DNA of 64,000 nt from Rhodospirillaceae bacterium (GCA_002709955.1 PAQY01000012.1:505679-569678); one strand, 5' to 3'. Shown: positions 34,501 through 42,797, counted from the stretch's first letter. Notes: generated by a model from the sequence alone, not told the origin. Numbers and translations: made by a program.

Positions 34501-35036
34501 TCACCCTGTTCGAGCTTCGCGATGATCTGGAGGCGGACCGGGACCGTCTGTTGGCCAGGGCCAAGATCCAGCAGGGCGAGTATGACGATGCGATTAAAGA
34601 ACTGGCGGGCGATGTCAGTGTCGAAGCAGATCTGTTGCGTCGTGACCTGTATCGCACAACCACCAACTGGCAGGAATCAGCAAAGGTACTGCAGCGGCTG
34701 GCTGGCAACCCGCCCGCAGACCCGGCAGTCGGGGTAGAGGGGGAGACTGCGCGCTATGTCATCAACTGGGCGGTTGCGCTGTACAAGAACAATGACACGG
34801 ATGGTTTGCGGGATCTGATCGATCTGTGGGCACCCGCTATGGCCAACAGTTCTTTATCCGGTGTGTTTGATTACATGACCAACCAGACCCGTGCTCCAAC
34901 GGGCGGCGATGTGCTGGCGACCGTGGATCAACTGATCGGCGCGGACAGGTTCGATGCCTTTATCCAGGCCTATCGTGATAAGCTGTTCGCACCGCCGCCG
35001 ACCCCGACAGCGGAAGTCACAGCATCTTCATCTTGA
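31557..35036 (+). CDS. Large secreted AMIN-like/TPR protein, flagellar motor operon
   Basis: A 1159-residue protein starting at a GTG that overlaps the previous stop by four bases. A signal peptide (ILVIALVLTLGGTLARA) is followed by three beta-rich AMIN-like repeats (VRAWQHSDFARLVFDWP; RIGDHPGYTRIVFDWP; FQWSGDVGAAVFRRAD) separated by Pro/Gln/Glu/Ala-rich linkers. From about residue 560 the protein is helical and TPR-like (FLMAHNRGFEAIGVLRV, RAELALITLGQRQG, NWAVALYKNND). AMIN modules bind peptidoglycan or envelope partners. The operon position suggests a periplasmic motor scaffold, perhaps doing the work of MotC with MotE as its chaperone. That role is inference. Confidence 0.6.
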   Translation: MSSPITWRLMCRILVIALVLTLGGTLARAQEAVTVRAWQHSDFARLVFDWPASTGYSATIADQVLTVQFDRALQVDLAVVRERLGDYIAQANGPGVAGTGANAVSFQLTSPMSVTDFTNENSIVVDLRRSETAPQAQNQPAQPTQQLSTDAATQPVAQTGQAGATDLPVRIGDHPGYTRIVFDWPQSVPYTVNQNGRAVTVDFGRAATVDVAALAQTLPPGIRVASVQPSGQGTAITLAVPDGSELRHFPLDQKVVLDVLASAEARSQPAAALENEQPATEQPATDQAPQTAQQEPPVQSVPAETVPAETTPAEPEPVREPVPAPEAPQAVASEPSAAEMAAMPTVPTEQEAATTPPVEAPSGPPLFNFSFQWSGDVGAAVFRRADNIWVIFDAATNLDLSPLRVEGAPVIERIDQLPIGGASVLRMRVPDNTVNASARREGFNWVVEFRRAPQRPLAQVPILADVTAEIGPFLTFPTETPGRSFNVPDPDMGDVMRVATFLESGIGIDGLRQYPEFELLPTAQGVALIRLSDTVLLDRNFDGFQISAPDGLAISGVSPEAPVSTGQILSARRLFDLNGLMRGPQQEFEDLSNALFRSMAEVPDEKLDAARLNYAGFLMAHNRGFEAIGVLRVVEENDPQLMKRPENLALQGASTVLIGRPQEAKTLLNDPRLDGFAEAAIWRGAALAEEGDYLAAAEAFGPGDSLLSRYPYPLKAHLGLMRIDTAFANRDVQGAEAWINSLQGDRAELTRGQQAALDYQRARLAVSRTEFDEGAQLFEDVMASGDRKYSYRAELALITLGQRQGFMSDTEALERMERLRYAWRGDRSELYLLKRLGELYLKQPDYFKGLGVFRTAVKYFPGDPVAEDLAGEMTDIFRRLYLDGEADSLPPLKALALYDEFMELTPSGEDGDQIIENIADRLASIDLLTESAEQLRELLNNEDRLPPGEERVRLSNKLALILLMDGKPEDAEEAIAQGRRGLTLFELRDDLEADRDRLLARAKIQQGEYDDAIKELAGDVSVEADLLRRDLYRTTTNWQESAKVLQRLAGNPPADPAVGVEGETARYVINWAVALYKNNDTDGLRDLIDLWAPAMANSSLSGVFDYMTNQTRAPTGGDVLATVDQLIGADRFDAFIQAYRDKLFAPPPTPTAEVTASSS

Positions 35037-35079
35037 ATATATTTATCAGATAGTTATTTGGTGTTCTTTAGGCGGTTGT

Positions 35080-35874
35080 TTAAACCGGATTGAAGCTTTG
35101 CACCAAACTGCCCACGACCAGATACCACCCATCGACCAGCACAAAAAAGATCAGCTTGAAAGGCAATGAGATCATCACCGGGGGCAGCATCATCATCCCC
35201 ATGGACATCAGGATCGACGCGATAACCATGTCGATCACAACGAAGGGGACGAACAGCAGAAAGCCAATTTCGAAGGCCCGCTTCAGTTCTGAAATCATAA
35301 AGGCGGGGATCAGCGCGCGAAGAGGGGTATCGGCCGGGTTTTCAACCGCAGGCATGCCACCGATATCCATGAACAGCATCAGATCCCGGTCCCGAACATG
35401 GCGCAGCATGAAATCGCGGAAGGGCGCAATCGCCAGGTCAAAGGCTTCCTGTTCCGAAATCTGCTCTTCAATCAACGGCTGAATGCCTTCGTTATAGGAC
35501 CGTTCCAGGGTGGGTTGCATGATGAAAAAGGTCAGAAACAGCGCCAGACTGATCAGCACGGCATTGGGGGGCGTTTGTTGCGCGCCAAAGGCTGTGCGCA
35601 ACAAGGAAAACGCGATGATCAATCGGGTGAAGCTGGTGATCATGACCAGCAGGGACGGGGCCAGGGACAGGACCGTCAGCAAGGCAACCAGTTGAACCAG
35701 GCGACCGGTTACCGTGCCCCCTTCGCCGATATCGATATTGATCGACTGTGCCAGACTGGGGCCAGCGGGCAGCAGAAAGGCGGAGCCGACCAAGAGCACC
35801 ACCGCTGTCCCTAGCAGGCCAGTTACGGGGAGAAGGTGTTTCATGAAGGCGGTGAATAGCCGTGTCGGGATCAT
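35080..35874 (-). CDS. fliP: Flagellar export gate protein FliP
   Basis: A 264-residue type III export-gate subunit. A cleaved signal is likely (LLPAGPSLAQS). Core motifs: LAPSLLVMITSFTRLIIAFSLLRTAFG, then NAVLISLALFLTFFIMQP, and ALIPAFMISELKRAFEIGFLLFVPFVVIDMVIAS. The ATG overlaps the fliO stop as ATGA. It ends 44 bases from the convergent AMIN/TPR gene, with no clear terminator between. Confidence 0.97.
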   Translation of the reverse strand: MIPTRLFTAFMKHLLPVTGLLGTAVVLLVGSAFLLPAGPSLAQSINIDIGEGGTVTGRLVQLVALLTVLSLAPSLLVMITSFTRLIIAFSLLRTAFGAQQTPPNAVLISLALFLTFFIMQPTLERSYNEGIQPLIEEQISEQEAFDLAIAPFRDFMLRHVRDRDLMLFMDIGGMPAVENPADTPLRALIPAFMISELKRAFEIGFLLFVPFVVIDMVIASILMSMGMMMLPPVMISLPFKLIFFVLVDGWYLVVGSLVQSFNPV

Positions 35875-36272
35875 TGCGAGGGATTCTCCTGATCCGGGGC
35901 CTTTGTGTCGGTTTTGCGAGCGCTGATGCGGCGCACCACATCGTCAAATCGACGGATGACGCCATTGGGGGCCGGTGTTTCCGTGTTCGCCTCAGCGGGC
36001 GCAGCATCAATCCCGGTTTCAATCGCCAGATCCGATTGCGCGCCTAACAAAAGCAGGTGTTCGACCCCATCACGGCGCACCAGAACCAATCTGCGGCGTG
36101 GATCCAGCGTCAATGAATCGACAATATGCAGGCGTTTTGCGGATCCCGCGCGGGGACGGGCAACCATCATGCCCCCTGGCCCAAACCGTTTCAGCAGGAC
36201 GGCGCACAGCCCAATCAGGCCCAATACAAATATCAGCGCCAGAGCAAATTGCAGATAATCTGCCGGGTGCAT
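35871..36272 (-). CDS. fliO: Flagellar biosynthetic protein FliO
   Basis: A 133-residue protein with one transmembrane helix (FALALIFVLGLIGLCAVLL), the conserved KRLHIVDSLTLDPRRRLVLVRRDGVEHLLLLG region and a charged tail. This pattern and its four-base overlap with fliP identify FliO, a scaffold for FliP ring assembly. ATG 36272 with GGAG seven bases upstream is preferred to the TTG at 36284. Confidence 0.9.
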   Translation of the reverse strand: MHPADYLQFALALIFVLGLIGLCAVLLKRFGPGGMMVARPRAGSAKRLHIVDSLTLDPRRRLVLVRRDGVEHLLLLGAQSDLAIETGIDAAPAEANTETPAPNGVIRRFDDVVRRISARKTDTKAPDQENPSQ

Positions 36273-36391
36273 ACCAGGCTCCAATACCGATAATGGCGCA
36301 ATCAGCGCGTATCGACCCTTTACCGAGTGGGGCGACGCTGACCGGCCCGTTCACAGTCCAATGTCAGGGGGCAGGCGATACCATATCAATG

Positions 36392-36739
36392 CTATGGAAG
36401 CGGCGGCACCGGTGCCGACTGACCATTCAAAGCGTAAACGTAGCGCAGGATTTCCGCCACCGCGATGAAGGCCTCAATGGGAATCTCTTCCCCCACTTCT
36501 GTAGCGGAAAGCAGTTCTACCAGATCGGAATCTGATTGCACTGGAATGCCGGACGCAAGGGCCAGTTCTATAATTCTTTCAGCCAGATAGCCTTGCCCAC
36601 TGGCGCTGACAACAGGGGCTGAATCGACCGTGTTGGGCTTATAGGTCAGGGCGACCGCATTCCTTTTCTGACCCTTCTGGTTTCGGCCATCGACACCATC
36701 CTGGTCAGTCTGGTCCGACGGTATTGAAGATCGCGCCAT
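36392..36739 (-). CDS. FlhB C-terminal-domain paralog without the NPTH site
   Basis: A 115-residue soluble protein matching the C-terminal cytoplasmic domain of FlhB: AVALTYKPNTVDSAPVVSASGQGYLAERIIELA lines up with AVALSYKPESMEAPILVAKGQDLIAQRI of the full FlhB in this window. The autocleavage tetrapeptide NPTH is replaced by GQKR, so it cannot self-cleave. Such stand-alone proteins (FlhX type) can replace or tune the FlhB switch. The start at 36739 has CGGAGC seven bases upstream; an earlier ATG at 36760 lacks a ribosome site. Divergent from flgB. Confidence 0.85.
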   Translation of the reverse strand: MARSSIPSDQTDQDGVDGRNQKGQKRNAVALTYKPNTVDSAPVVSASGQGYLAERIIELALASGIPVQSDSDLVELLSATEVGEEIPIEAFIAVAEILRYVYALNGQSAPVPPLP

Positions 36740-37126
36740 GTTTTTGCTCCGTTCCGACATACGGTATTTAGGCTGAAAACTATATTAATATCAATGGCTT
36801 TTCCCATCTCCTTGATCTTCGGTATTCAGGACATGAAATGTAATTAGATGTTCGGTTAAATATAACTATAAAATTATGTGATTTATTGAAAGCGTTACAT
36901 TGAAAGGAAAATATATTGCTGCTCAGGAAACTTTTATATTTTATTAAACAATGTAAAAGACTACGGTATTATATGATATTATTTAGATGAATAGGGATGC
37001 TGTTCCGAATCGTTTGGTTGAAAGTGAAACTGGCACGCTGTTTGCTTATACCGCTGTATTCAAGGCTGTGTGGTGGAGGAGAGACCCGATCACAGCCGGG
37101 TGAGTGCCAGAGAGAGGAGAGAGTCC
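36740..37126. promoter_or_regulatory. flhB-paralog / flgB divergent intergenic region
   Basis: 387 bases, very AT-rich in the middle, with a perfect sigma-54 promoter at 37031-37046 for flgB and a GA-rich leader. No promoter for the minus-strand gene was recognised and no gene is present. Confidence 0.6.
37031..37046 (+). promoter_or_regulatory. Sigma-54 promoter of flgB operon
   Basis: TGGCACG-CTGT-TTGCT, an exact -24/-12 match, 81 bases before the flgB ATG. Confidence 0.94.
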
Positions 37127-37534
37127 ATGTCTATTGGTGATAGTGCAATTTTCGGCATGATGTCCGACAAAATGTCCTGGTTGAGCCAGCGTCAGCGGGT
37201 GTTGTCCCAGAACATCGCCAATGCGGATACGCCGGATTACAAGGCCCGCGACATTGAGAAGCTGAGTTTCACCGACCAGATGGCCCGGCAGAATATGAAG
37301 GTCAATCTGACGGTCACAAATCCCGAACATGTCAGCCTGCCTGATGCGAATGACAAATTCCAGGAAGGCGCGTCCGGCACGACCTATGAAACATCGATTT
37401 CTGAAAATGGTGTCGTGTTGGAAGAGCAGATGATGAAACTGGGGGCGACCGCCGGTGAATATAACATGGCGACCAACATCTATCGCAAGTACTTGGCGCT
37501 GCATCGCACCGCCCTTGGCCGTGGTCAGGGATGA
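37127..37534 (+). CDS. flgB: Flagellar proximal rod protein FlgB
   Basis: A 135-residue rod subunit: DKMSWLSQRQRVLSQNIANADTPDYKARDIE near the N terminus and NMATNIYRKYLALHRTALGR at the C terminus. The start is set by AGAGAGGAGAGAG seven bases upstream. First gene of flgB-flgC-fliE-fliQ-fliR-flhB-cckA, driven by sigma-54. Confidence 0.96.
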   Translation: MSIGDSAIFGMMSDKMSWLSQRQRVLSQNIANADTPDYKARDIEKLSFTDQMARQNMKVNLTVTNPEHVSLPDANDKFQEGASGTTYETSISENGVVLEEQMMKLGATAGEYNMATNIYRKYLALHRTALGRGQG

Positions 37535-37584
37535 TACAGGTGCGGGTGTAAGAGACGCTGGGTAAGGAAAAAGGGAGTTTGGTT

Positions 37585-37995
37585 ATGGATGATTTTAATG
37601 CATCAATGTTTATCGCGGGATCCGGTATGCGGGCGCAGGGAATGCGCCTGCGGGTGATTTCAGAGAATATCGCAAACGCGGATTCGACCGCTTCAACCCC
37701 AGGGGGCGACCCGTATCGCCGCAAGGTGATCACCTTTAAGAACAAGATGGATGAGGCCCTGGGCGCGGATGTTGTTCAGGTCAAACAGATCGGGGAAGAC
37801 AATTCGGATTTTGATCTGAAATTTGATCCAGCCCATCCTGCGGCAAATGAAGATGGTTATGTGTTGCTGCCCAATGTCAGCACCTTGGTTGAAAGCATGG
37901 ATATGCGGGAAGCGAACCGCAGCTATCAGGCCAATTTGCGTGTTGTTGAAACAGCAAAGGGCATGTTTGCCCAGACTGTCAGTATTCTGCGTTAA
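37585..37995 (+). CDS. flgC: Flagellar proximal rod protein FlgC
   Basis: A 136-residue rod subunit: SMFIAGSGMRAQGMRLRVISENIANADS...GGDPYRRK and the C-terminal DMREANRSYQANLRVVETAKGMFAQTVSIL. Start at ATG 37585 with AAGGGAG upstream. Normal length. Confidence 0.96.
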   Translation: MDDFNASMFIAGSGMRAQGMRLRVISENIANADSTASTPGGDPYRRKVITFKNKMDEALGADVVQVKQIGEDNSDFDLKFDPAHPAANEDGYVLLPNVSTLVESMDMREANRSYQANLRVVETAKGMFAQTVSILR

Positions 37996-38126
37996 GCAAT
38001 TGCTGGATGGTGGTGTCATCTGTGGGGAGGAGAGACCCCGGCCGATGACATGTGGGCATAAGAGTGGGATTGAGGAGAGGGGCGCAATCGGGTTAAGATG
38101 CCCGTGCGCTGTTAAGGAGAGAGACC

Positions 38127-38447
38127 ATGGCCATAGATCCGATGAGTGCCGCTGCGGCCTATCGCGCGAATGCGACGGGTCCGAACATGTTCCATACCGG
38201 CAGCCAGCCCCAGGCCCAGCCTGCGTCCGGGTCCAGCTTTCTGGATATGGTCAAGGGTGTTGCCGAAGATGCGATGCAGTCCAATTACAAGGCGGAAGAA
38301 GTTACCGCCCGCGCCATGGCAGGCCAGGCCAATGTGACGGAAGTCGTGACCGCCCTGGCAGAGGCTGAATCAACCCTGAGCACTGTTGTGACGGTGCGGG
38401 ACCGGGTGATTTCTGCCTATCAGGAAATTTTGCGGATGCCGATCTGA
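38127..38447 (+). CDS. fliE: Flagellar hook-basal body protein FliE
   Basis: A 106-residue adaptor between MS ring and rod: FLDMVKGVAEDAMQSNYKAEEVTARAMAGQANVTEVVTALAEAESTLSTVVTVRDRVISAYQEILRMPI is the FliE consensus. AAGGAGAGAGACC precedes the ATG. Confidence 0.95.
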   Translation: MAIDPMSAAAAYRANATGPNMFHTGSQPQAQPASGSSFLDMVKGVAEDAMQSNYKAEEVTARAMAGQANVTEVVTALAEAESTLSTVVTVRDRVISAYQEILRMPI

Positions 38448-38526
38448 TCATCCTGTACGGGGGCAGAATCGGTTAGATTGCAGGCACCCTGTTTGGTGAC
38501 AGGGTGAATTTTGCGTCAGAGATGCC

Positions 38527-38793
38527 ATGAACGAAGCTCAAGCCCTCGATATTGCGCGGGAGGCGATTTACGCACTCCTTATCGTGTCCAGTCCTTTGAT
38601 GTTGATCGGGTTGGTCGTGGGGCTGGTTATCGCCGTGTTCCAGGCATTGACGCAAATTCAGGAAGTAACGCTGACTTTCGTGCCCAAGATCATCATCATT
38701 TTCCTGGCCATGCTGGTGCTGCTGCCTTTCATGCTGCGCCATCTCCAGGATTTGACGTTGTTTCTGATGGACCGGATCGTCGCGATTGGATGA
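38527..38793 (+). CDS. fliQ: Flagellar export gate protein FliQ
   Basis: An 88-residue protein with two transmembrane helices: AIYALLIVSSPLMLIGLVVGLVIAVFQALTQIQEVTLTFVPKI followed by IIFLAMLVLLPFML. Canonical length and sequence. Encoded 23 bases before fliR. Confidence 0.97.
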   Translation: MNEAQALDIAREAIYALLIVSSPLMLIGLVVGLVIAVFQALTQIQEVTLTFVPKIIIIFLAMLVLLPFMLRHLQDLTLFLMDRIVAIG

Positions 38794-38815
38794 GTCCTGA
38801 CCCTAAGGTCCTGCC

Positions 38816-39577
38816 ATGCTGAAAGCATTGCTGACGGCGGAAGTATTTACCGTCTTTATGGTATTCGCGCGGATCGGCAGCGCGTTTATCACCTTGCCGT
38901 CAATTGGTGAATCTTTCCTGAATCCGCGTGCGCGTTTGACCCTGGCTATTTTGCTGTCCCTGGTGGTCGCGCCAACGGTTGAACCATTGATACCGCCGGT
39001 TCCAGCGCGTCTGTCTGATATGCTGGGGCTGATTTTCATCGAAATTCTGATTGGCATTTTTATCGGGGCCGTGACGCGGGTTCTGTTCATGTCCCTGGCG
39101 ATTGCCGGGGCGATTTACAGTTTTATGAGCGGCCTTGCCAGTGCATTGATTTTCAATCCTTTAGCATCGGATCAGGGGGCGTTGCTGTCGATCTTCCTGT
39201 CCCTGGTTGGCTTGTTGCTGATTTTTGCCACCGATACACATCACCTGTTGATCCGGGCGGTCGTTGAAAGCTATGTCCTGTTTGAACCTGGTGTTTATCC
39301 GATGGTCGGGGATATGGCGGATGTGATGACCCAGACCGTGGCGGATTCCTTTAAGCTGGGTTTCCAACTGGCATCCCCCATCGTGGTCGTCGGGCTGTTG
39401 TTTTATGTGCTGTTGGGTCTGTTGGCACGGCTGATGCCCCAAATGCAGGTATTCTTTATTGCGATGCCGTTACAGATCATGATGGGTCTGTTTCTTTTGA
39501 TGACGACGATGAGTGCGATGATGATATGGTTTATGAAGCAGTTCCATGGGCTGTTGGGGCAGTTTCTGCCATTTTAA
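38816..39577 (+). CDS. fliR: Flagellar export gate protein FliR
   Basis: A 253-residue, multi-spanning export-gate subunit: VFMVFARIGSAFITLPSIGESFLNPRARL, GLIFIEILIGIFIGAVTRVLFMSLAIAGAIYSFMSGLA and the C-terminal VGLLFYVLLGLLARLMPQMQVFFIAMPLQIMMGLFLL. Normal length. Followed by flhB after 17 bases. Confidence 0.96.
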   Translation: MLKALLTAEVFTVFMVFARIGSAFITLPSIGESFLNPRARLTLAILLSLVVAPTVEPLIPPVPARLSDMLGLIFIEILIGIFIGAVTRVLFMSLAIAGAIYSFMSGLASALIFNPLASDQGALLSIFLSLVGLLLIFATDTHHLLIRAVVESYVLFEPGVYPMVGDMADVMTQTVADSFKLGFQLASPIVVVGLLFYVLLGLLARLMPQMQVFFIAMPLQIMMGLFLLMTTMSAMMIWFMKQFHGLLGQFLPF

Positions 39578-39594
39578 CGGGGCTTTAAGGCGCG

Positions 39595-40671
39595 ATGTCG
39601 GAACAATCAGACGACTCCCAAAAAACAGAAGAGCCCACTTCCAAGCGGCTGCGCGATGCGCGCGAAAAGGGCCAGTTGGCCGTCAGCAAAGAGGTAAATA
39701 CCTGGATCCTGTTATTTGGTACCGGCATTATGATTGCGTATGTGTTCCCGTCGCTGATGAATGATTTAACGCGTATTATGATCGCCTTTCTGGAGCGCCC
39801 GGACCAGTTGCTAACGGATTATGGCGGTTTGGGAGAAGTCCTTTCGAAAATGCTGGTAGAAGTGGCGACCCTGTTGATGGTGCCGCTGGGGGTATTTGTT
39901 GTTCTGGCTATAATTTCAGGCGTGGCGCAGACGGGCTTTAACGTCTCTGCAAAGCCGATGGAGCCGGAACTCAGCAAAATTTCACCCTTAAAGGGATTGA
40001 AGCGCCAGTTTTCCAGTAAACAATTGGTCGAATTCGTTAAGGGGTTGGTAAAGATTGGCCTAGTCGGCACGGTGGGCACTATCTTGTTGCTGCCGGAAAT
40101 ATCCAGACTGGACACACTGGCCAGCATGGAAGCCGCCGAACTGTTGTATGAAATTCAAATTCTGATCATTCGTGTCTTTATCGGGATTTTGGCTATTCTG
40201 TTCGTTATCGCGGCACTGGACGTTGTGTTTCAGCAATATCAACACATTAAACAATTGCGCATGACGAAACAGGAAGTGAAGGAAGAATATAAGAACACGG
40301 AAGGGGACCCACAGGTAAAGGGGCGCTTGCGACAAATCCGGATGCAACGATCCAGGGAGCGCATGATGCAGGCTGTACCGACCGCAGATGTAGTCATCAC
40401 CAACCCGACGCATTTTGCTGTGGCGCTGTCCTATAAACCGGAAAGTATGGAAGCACCGATCCTGGTGGCCAAGGGGCAGGATCTGATCGCCCAGCGCATT
40501 CGCAGCATTGCTGAGGAAAATGACATTGCCATTGTGGAAAACCCCCCGCTTGCGCGGGCGCTTCACGCCACGGTGGAGTTGGATCAGGAAGTACCGCCAG
40601 AGCATTTTGAGGCCGTCGCACAGGTCATTTCCTATGTATTCAATTTGAAAGGGCGGAGGATGCCGACATGA
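39595..40671 (+). CDS. flhB: Flagellar export switch protein FlhB
   Basis: A 358-residue protein: TEEPTSKRLRDAREKGQLAVSKEVNT at the N terminus, four transmembrane helices, and a cytoplasmic domain with the autocleavage site N270-P271 in NPTH. It switches export from rod/hook to filament substrates. The stop overlaps the cckA ATG by four bases. A cleavage-deficient paralog of its C-terminal domain lies at 36392-36739. Confidence 0.97.
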   Translation: MSEQSDDSQKTEEPTSKRLRDAREKGQLAVSKEVNTWILLFGTGIMIAYVFPSLMNDLTRIMIAFLERPDQLLTDYGGLGEVLSKMLVEVATLLMVPLGVFVVLAIISGVAQTGFNVSAKPMEPELSKISPLKGLKRQFSSKQLVEFVKGLVKIGLVGTVGTILLLPEISRLDTLASMEAAELLYEIQILIIRVFIGILAILFVIAALDVVFQQYQHIKQLRMTKQEVKEEYKNTEGDPQVKGRLRQIRMQRSRERMMQAVPTADVVITNPTHFAVALSYKPESMEAPILVAKGQDLIAQRIRSIAEENDIAIVENPPLARALHATVELDQEVPPEHFEAVAQVISYVFNLKGRRMPT

Positions 40672-42734
40672 TCCATCGCCTGTGGGGGGCGCTGACTGGT
40701 CGGGCGGAACGGCGTCGAGCGCAGGTGCTTTCCGGGCAGTTGCAGGACATGCAGGAACACGGTGTTGCGATGCTTGCCGCGGTCGGGGCCAGCACGATCA
40801 GCCTGAACCTGACGGGCGATGGCATCGCAACGGTGGCAACTGTCTGTGATCCGTTGAACCTGTTTCAAGGGCATGTTGGACCCGACAGCAGCGTTGATGA
40901 CGTTGCCCGCATATTGGGCGGCACCCGTGATATCAGTGATGCGCTGGATCTGGTTGTCGAAGGCTGTAAATCCGGGTTGTACGCTGCGCAGCCATTGTTG
41001 GAACCGCCCGTGTTTGCCGTTCCTGCAAAAAATGAGCGGGCGGGGGATGCCATTCGCTGGATCAGCATTCGCGGAACGGCCTTGTCCTCTGCTAAAGAAG
41101 CCGGTGATGCACCTGCAGGGGAGGGGGTGCCAGATATTCGGGTCCTGCTGGTCCTAAGCGATGTGACCCAGAACCGGCAGCGCGTTGATGATATGGAACG
41201 CAAATTGGCGTTGATGAACCGGGCGCTGGATCGTGCGCCCTTTGGTCTGACCGTCGTGGATGCAGATGGCTGCATGGATCAGGCGAATTTGGCGTTCCGA
41301 CGGTTGGTCGGGGGTCGTCCTGTTCAGGGGCGGGCCTTTAAGGAGCTGTTTCATCTGGATGATCAGCCGCGATTGTCGGTTCTGCTGGACCAGGTGATGC
41401 AGGGGGCGGGCAGCGACAAACAGACCCCGGACCCCATCGACATGCGCCTGGCGGCCACCCAAGAACGCATTGTGACCCTGTATGCCAATCGCACGGCCCT
41501 GCCGGATCAGGACAGGCCGGGTGTTCTGTTGCATGTCCTGGATTCGACAGAACGGAAAAGGTTGGAAAGCCAATTTGCCCAATCCCAGAAGATGGAAGCT
41601 GTGGGCCAACTGGCTGGTGGCATCGCGCATGATTTTAACAATGTCCTAACCGCCATTATCGGATTTTGTGATCTGCTATTGCATCGCCATCAACCGGGGG
41701 ATCCCTCCTTTGGGGATGTCATGCAAATTCAACAAAACGCCAATCGTGCGGCAGGACTGACCCGCCAATTGCTGGCCTTTTCACGGCAACAGTCTATTCG
41801 TACCCGCGTCGTGGATGTCACGGATATGCTGGCAGAATTGTCCAATCTGTTGCGTCGGCTTCTGGGGGAAACGGTAGAACTGATGATTGTGCATGGGCGC
41901 GACCTGTGGCCCGTCAAAGGCGATCGCGGTCAATTGGAACAGGGCATTATCAATCTGGCCGTTAATGCGCGGGATGCGATGGAGCGGGGCGGACGCTTGA
42001 TCATACAGACGGATAACTTCGCGGCTGATCGTCCCTATCAGATGCGCGATCAGGTCATGCCGCCAGGCGATTATGTGATGATTACGGTGACCGATACGGG
42101 GTCGGGAATGACGCCGGATGTCCTGGGGCGCATTTTTGAGCCATTTTTCACGACGAAAGAGGTCGGGCAGGGAACCGGGTTGGGATTGGCCATGGTCTAT
42201 GGCAGCGTTACCCAGATGGGGGGCTTTATTGTTGCGCATTCTGATGGGGTCGGGAAGGGAACGTCTTTCAGTCTTTATCTGCCCCGCGCAACAGAGCAGG
42301 AGCGCGTCGCCGCAGAAAAAGAAGGCCGCGCGGAAAACCCGGAACTACCGGCCGTGGATGATACGGGCGGGGAGCGGATCTTACTGGTTGAAGATGAGGA
42401 CGCCGTTCGCCTGTTCAGTGCCCGGGCCTTGCGATCAAAAGGCTATGAGGTGATAGAGGCCCGCACTGGCGAGGTCGCCTTGGAGATATTGAAGGAACAA
42501 TCGTTCGACCTGCTGGTGACGGATATGGTAATGCCGAAGGTCGATGGGGCGACCCTTATTCGCGAGGCACGCAAGGACAATCCTGACCTGCCAGTGATCT
42601 GTATGTCGGGCTATACGCGGGAGGCGGTGGCCAATGAGGTGGCGGAACTGCCCAAGGTTCGGTTCCTGTCGAAGCCTTTCTCCTTGAAGCAATTGACGGC
42701 AAGTGTCAGGGCGTCGCTCGAATCGGGCGCATAA
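40668..42734 (+). CDS. cckA: CckA-type hybrid histidine kinase
   Basis: A 688-residue kinase: a PAS-like domain (residues 185-290, RAPFGLTVVDADGCMDQANLAFRRLVG), HisKA with H321 in GGIAHDFNNVLTAI, an ATPase domain (NLAVNARDAM, DTGSGM, FEPFFTTKEVGQGTGLGL) and a C-terminal receiver with D619 in LLVTDMVMPKVDG. This is the CckA layout, which phosphorylates ChpT and CtrA to control the cell cycle and motility. Unlike Caulobacter CckA no transmembrane helix is evident in the first 60 residues. It is translationally coupled to flhB. Confidence 0.88.
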   Translation: MIHRLWGALTGRAERRRAQVLSGQLQDMQEHGVAMLAAVGASTISLNLTGDGIATVATVCDPLNLFQGHVGPDSSVDDVARILGGTRDISDALDLVVEGCKSGLYAAQPLLEPPVFAVPAKNERAGDAIRWISIRGTALSSAKEAGDAPAGEGVPDIRVLLVLSDVTQNRQRVDDMERKLALMNRALDRAPFGLTVVDADGCMDQANLAFRRLVGGRPVQGRAFKELFHLDDQPRLSVLLDQVMQGAGSDKQTPDPIDMRLAATQERIVTLYANRTALPDQDRPGVLLHVLDSTERKRLESQFAQSQKMEAVGQLAGGIAHDFNNVLTAIIGFCDLLLHRHQPGDPSFGDVMQIQQNANRAAGLTRQLLAFSRQQSIRTRVVDVTDMLAELSNLLRRLLGETVELMIVHGRDLWPVKGDRGQLEQGIINLAVNARDAMERGGRLIIQTDNFAADRPYQMRDQVMPPGDYVMITVTDTGSGMTPDVLGRIFEPFFTTKEVGQGTGLGLAMVYGSVTQMGGFIVAHSDGVGKGTSFSLYLPRATEQERVAAEKEGRAENPELPAVDDTGGERILLVEDEDAVRLFSARALRSKGYEVIEARTGEVALEILKEQSFDLLVTDMVMPKVDGATLIREARKDNPDLPVICMSGYTREAVANEVAELPKVRFLSKPFSLKQLTASVRASLESGA

Positions 42735-42797
42735 TTGTCGTAGGCGGAGCCCTTGACTCTGACCCTAGTCGCAAAATGCCCATTCAGAGTCGGCAAA

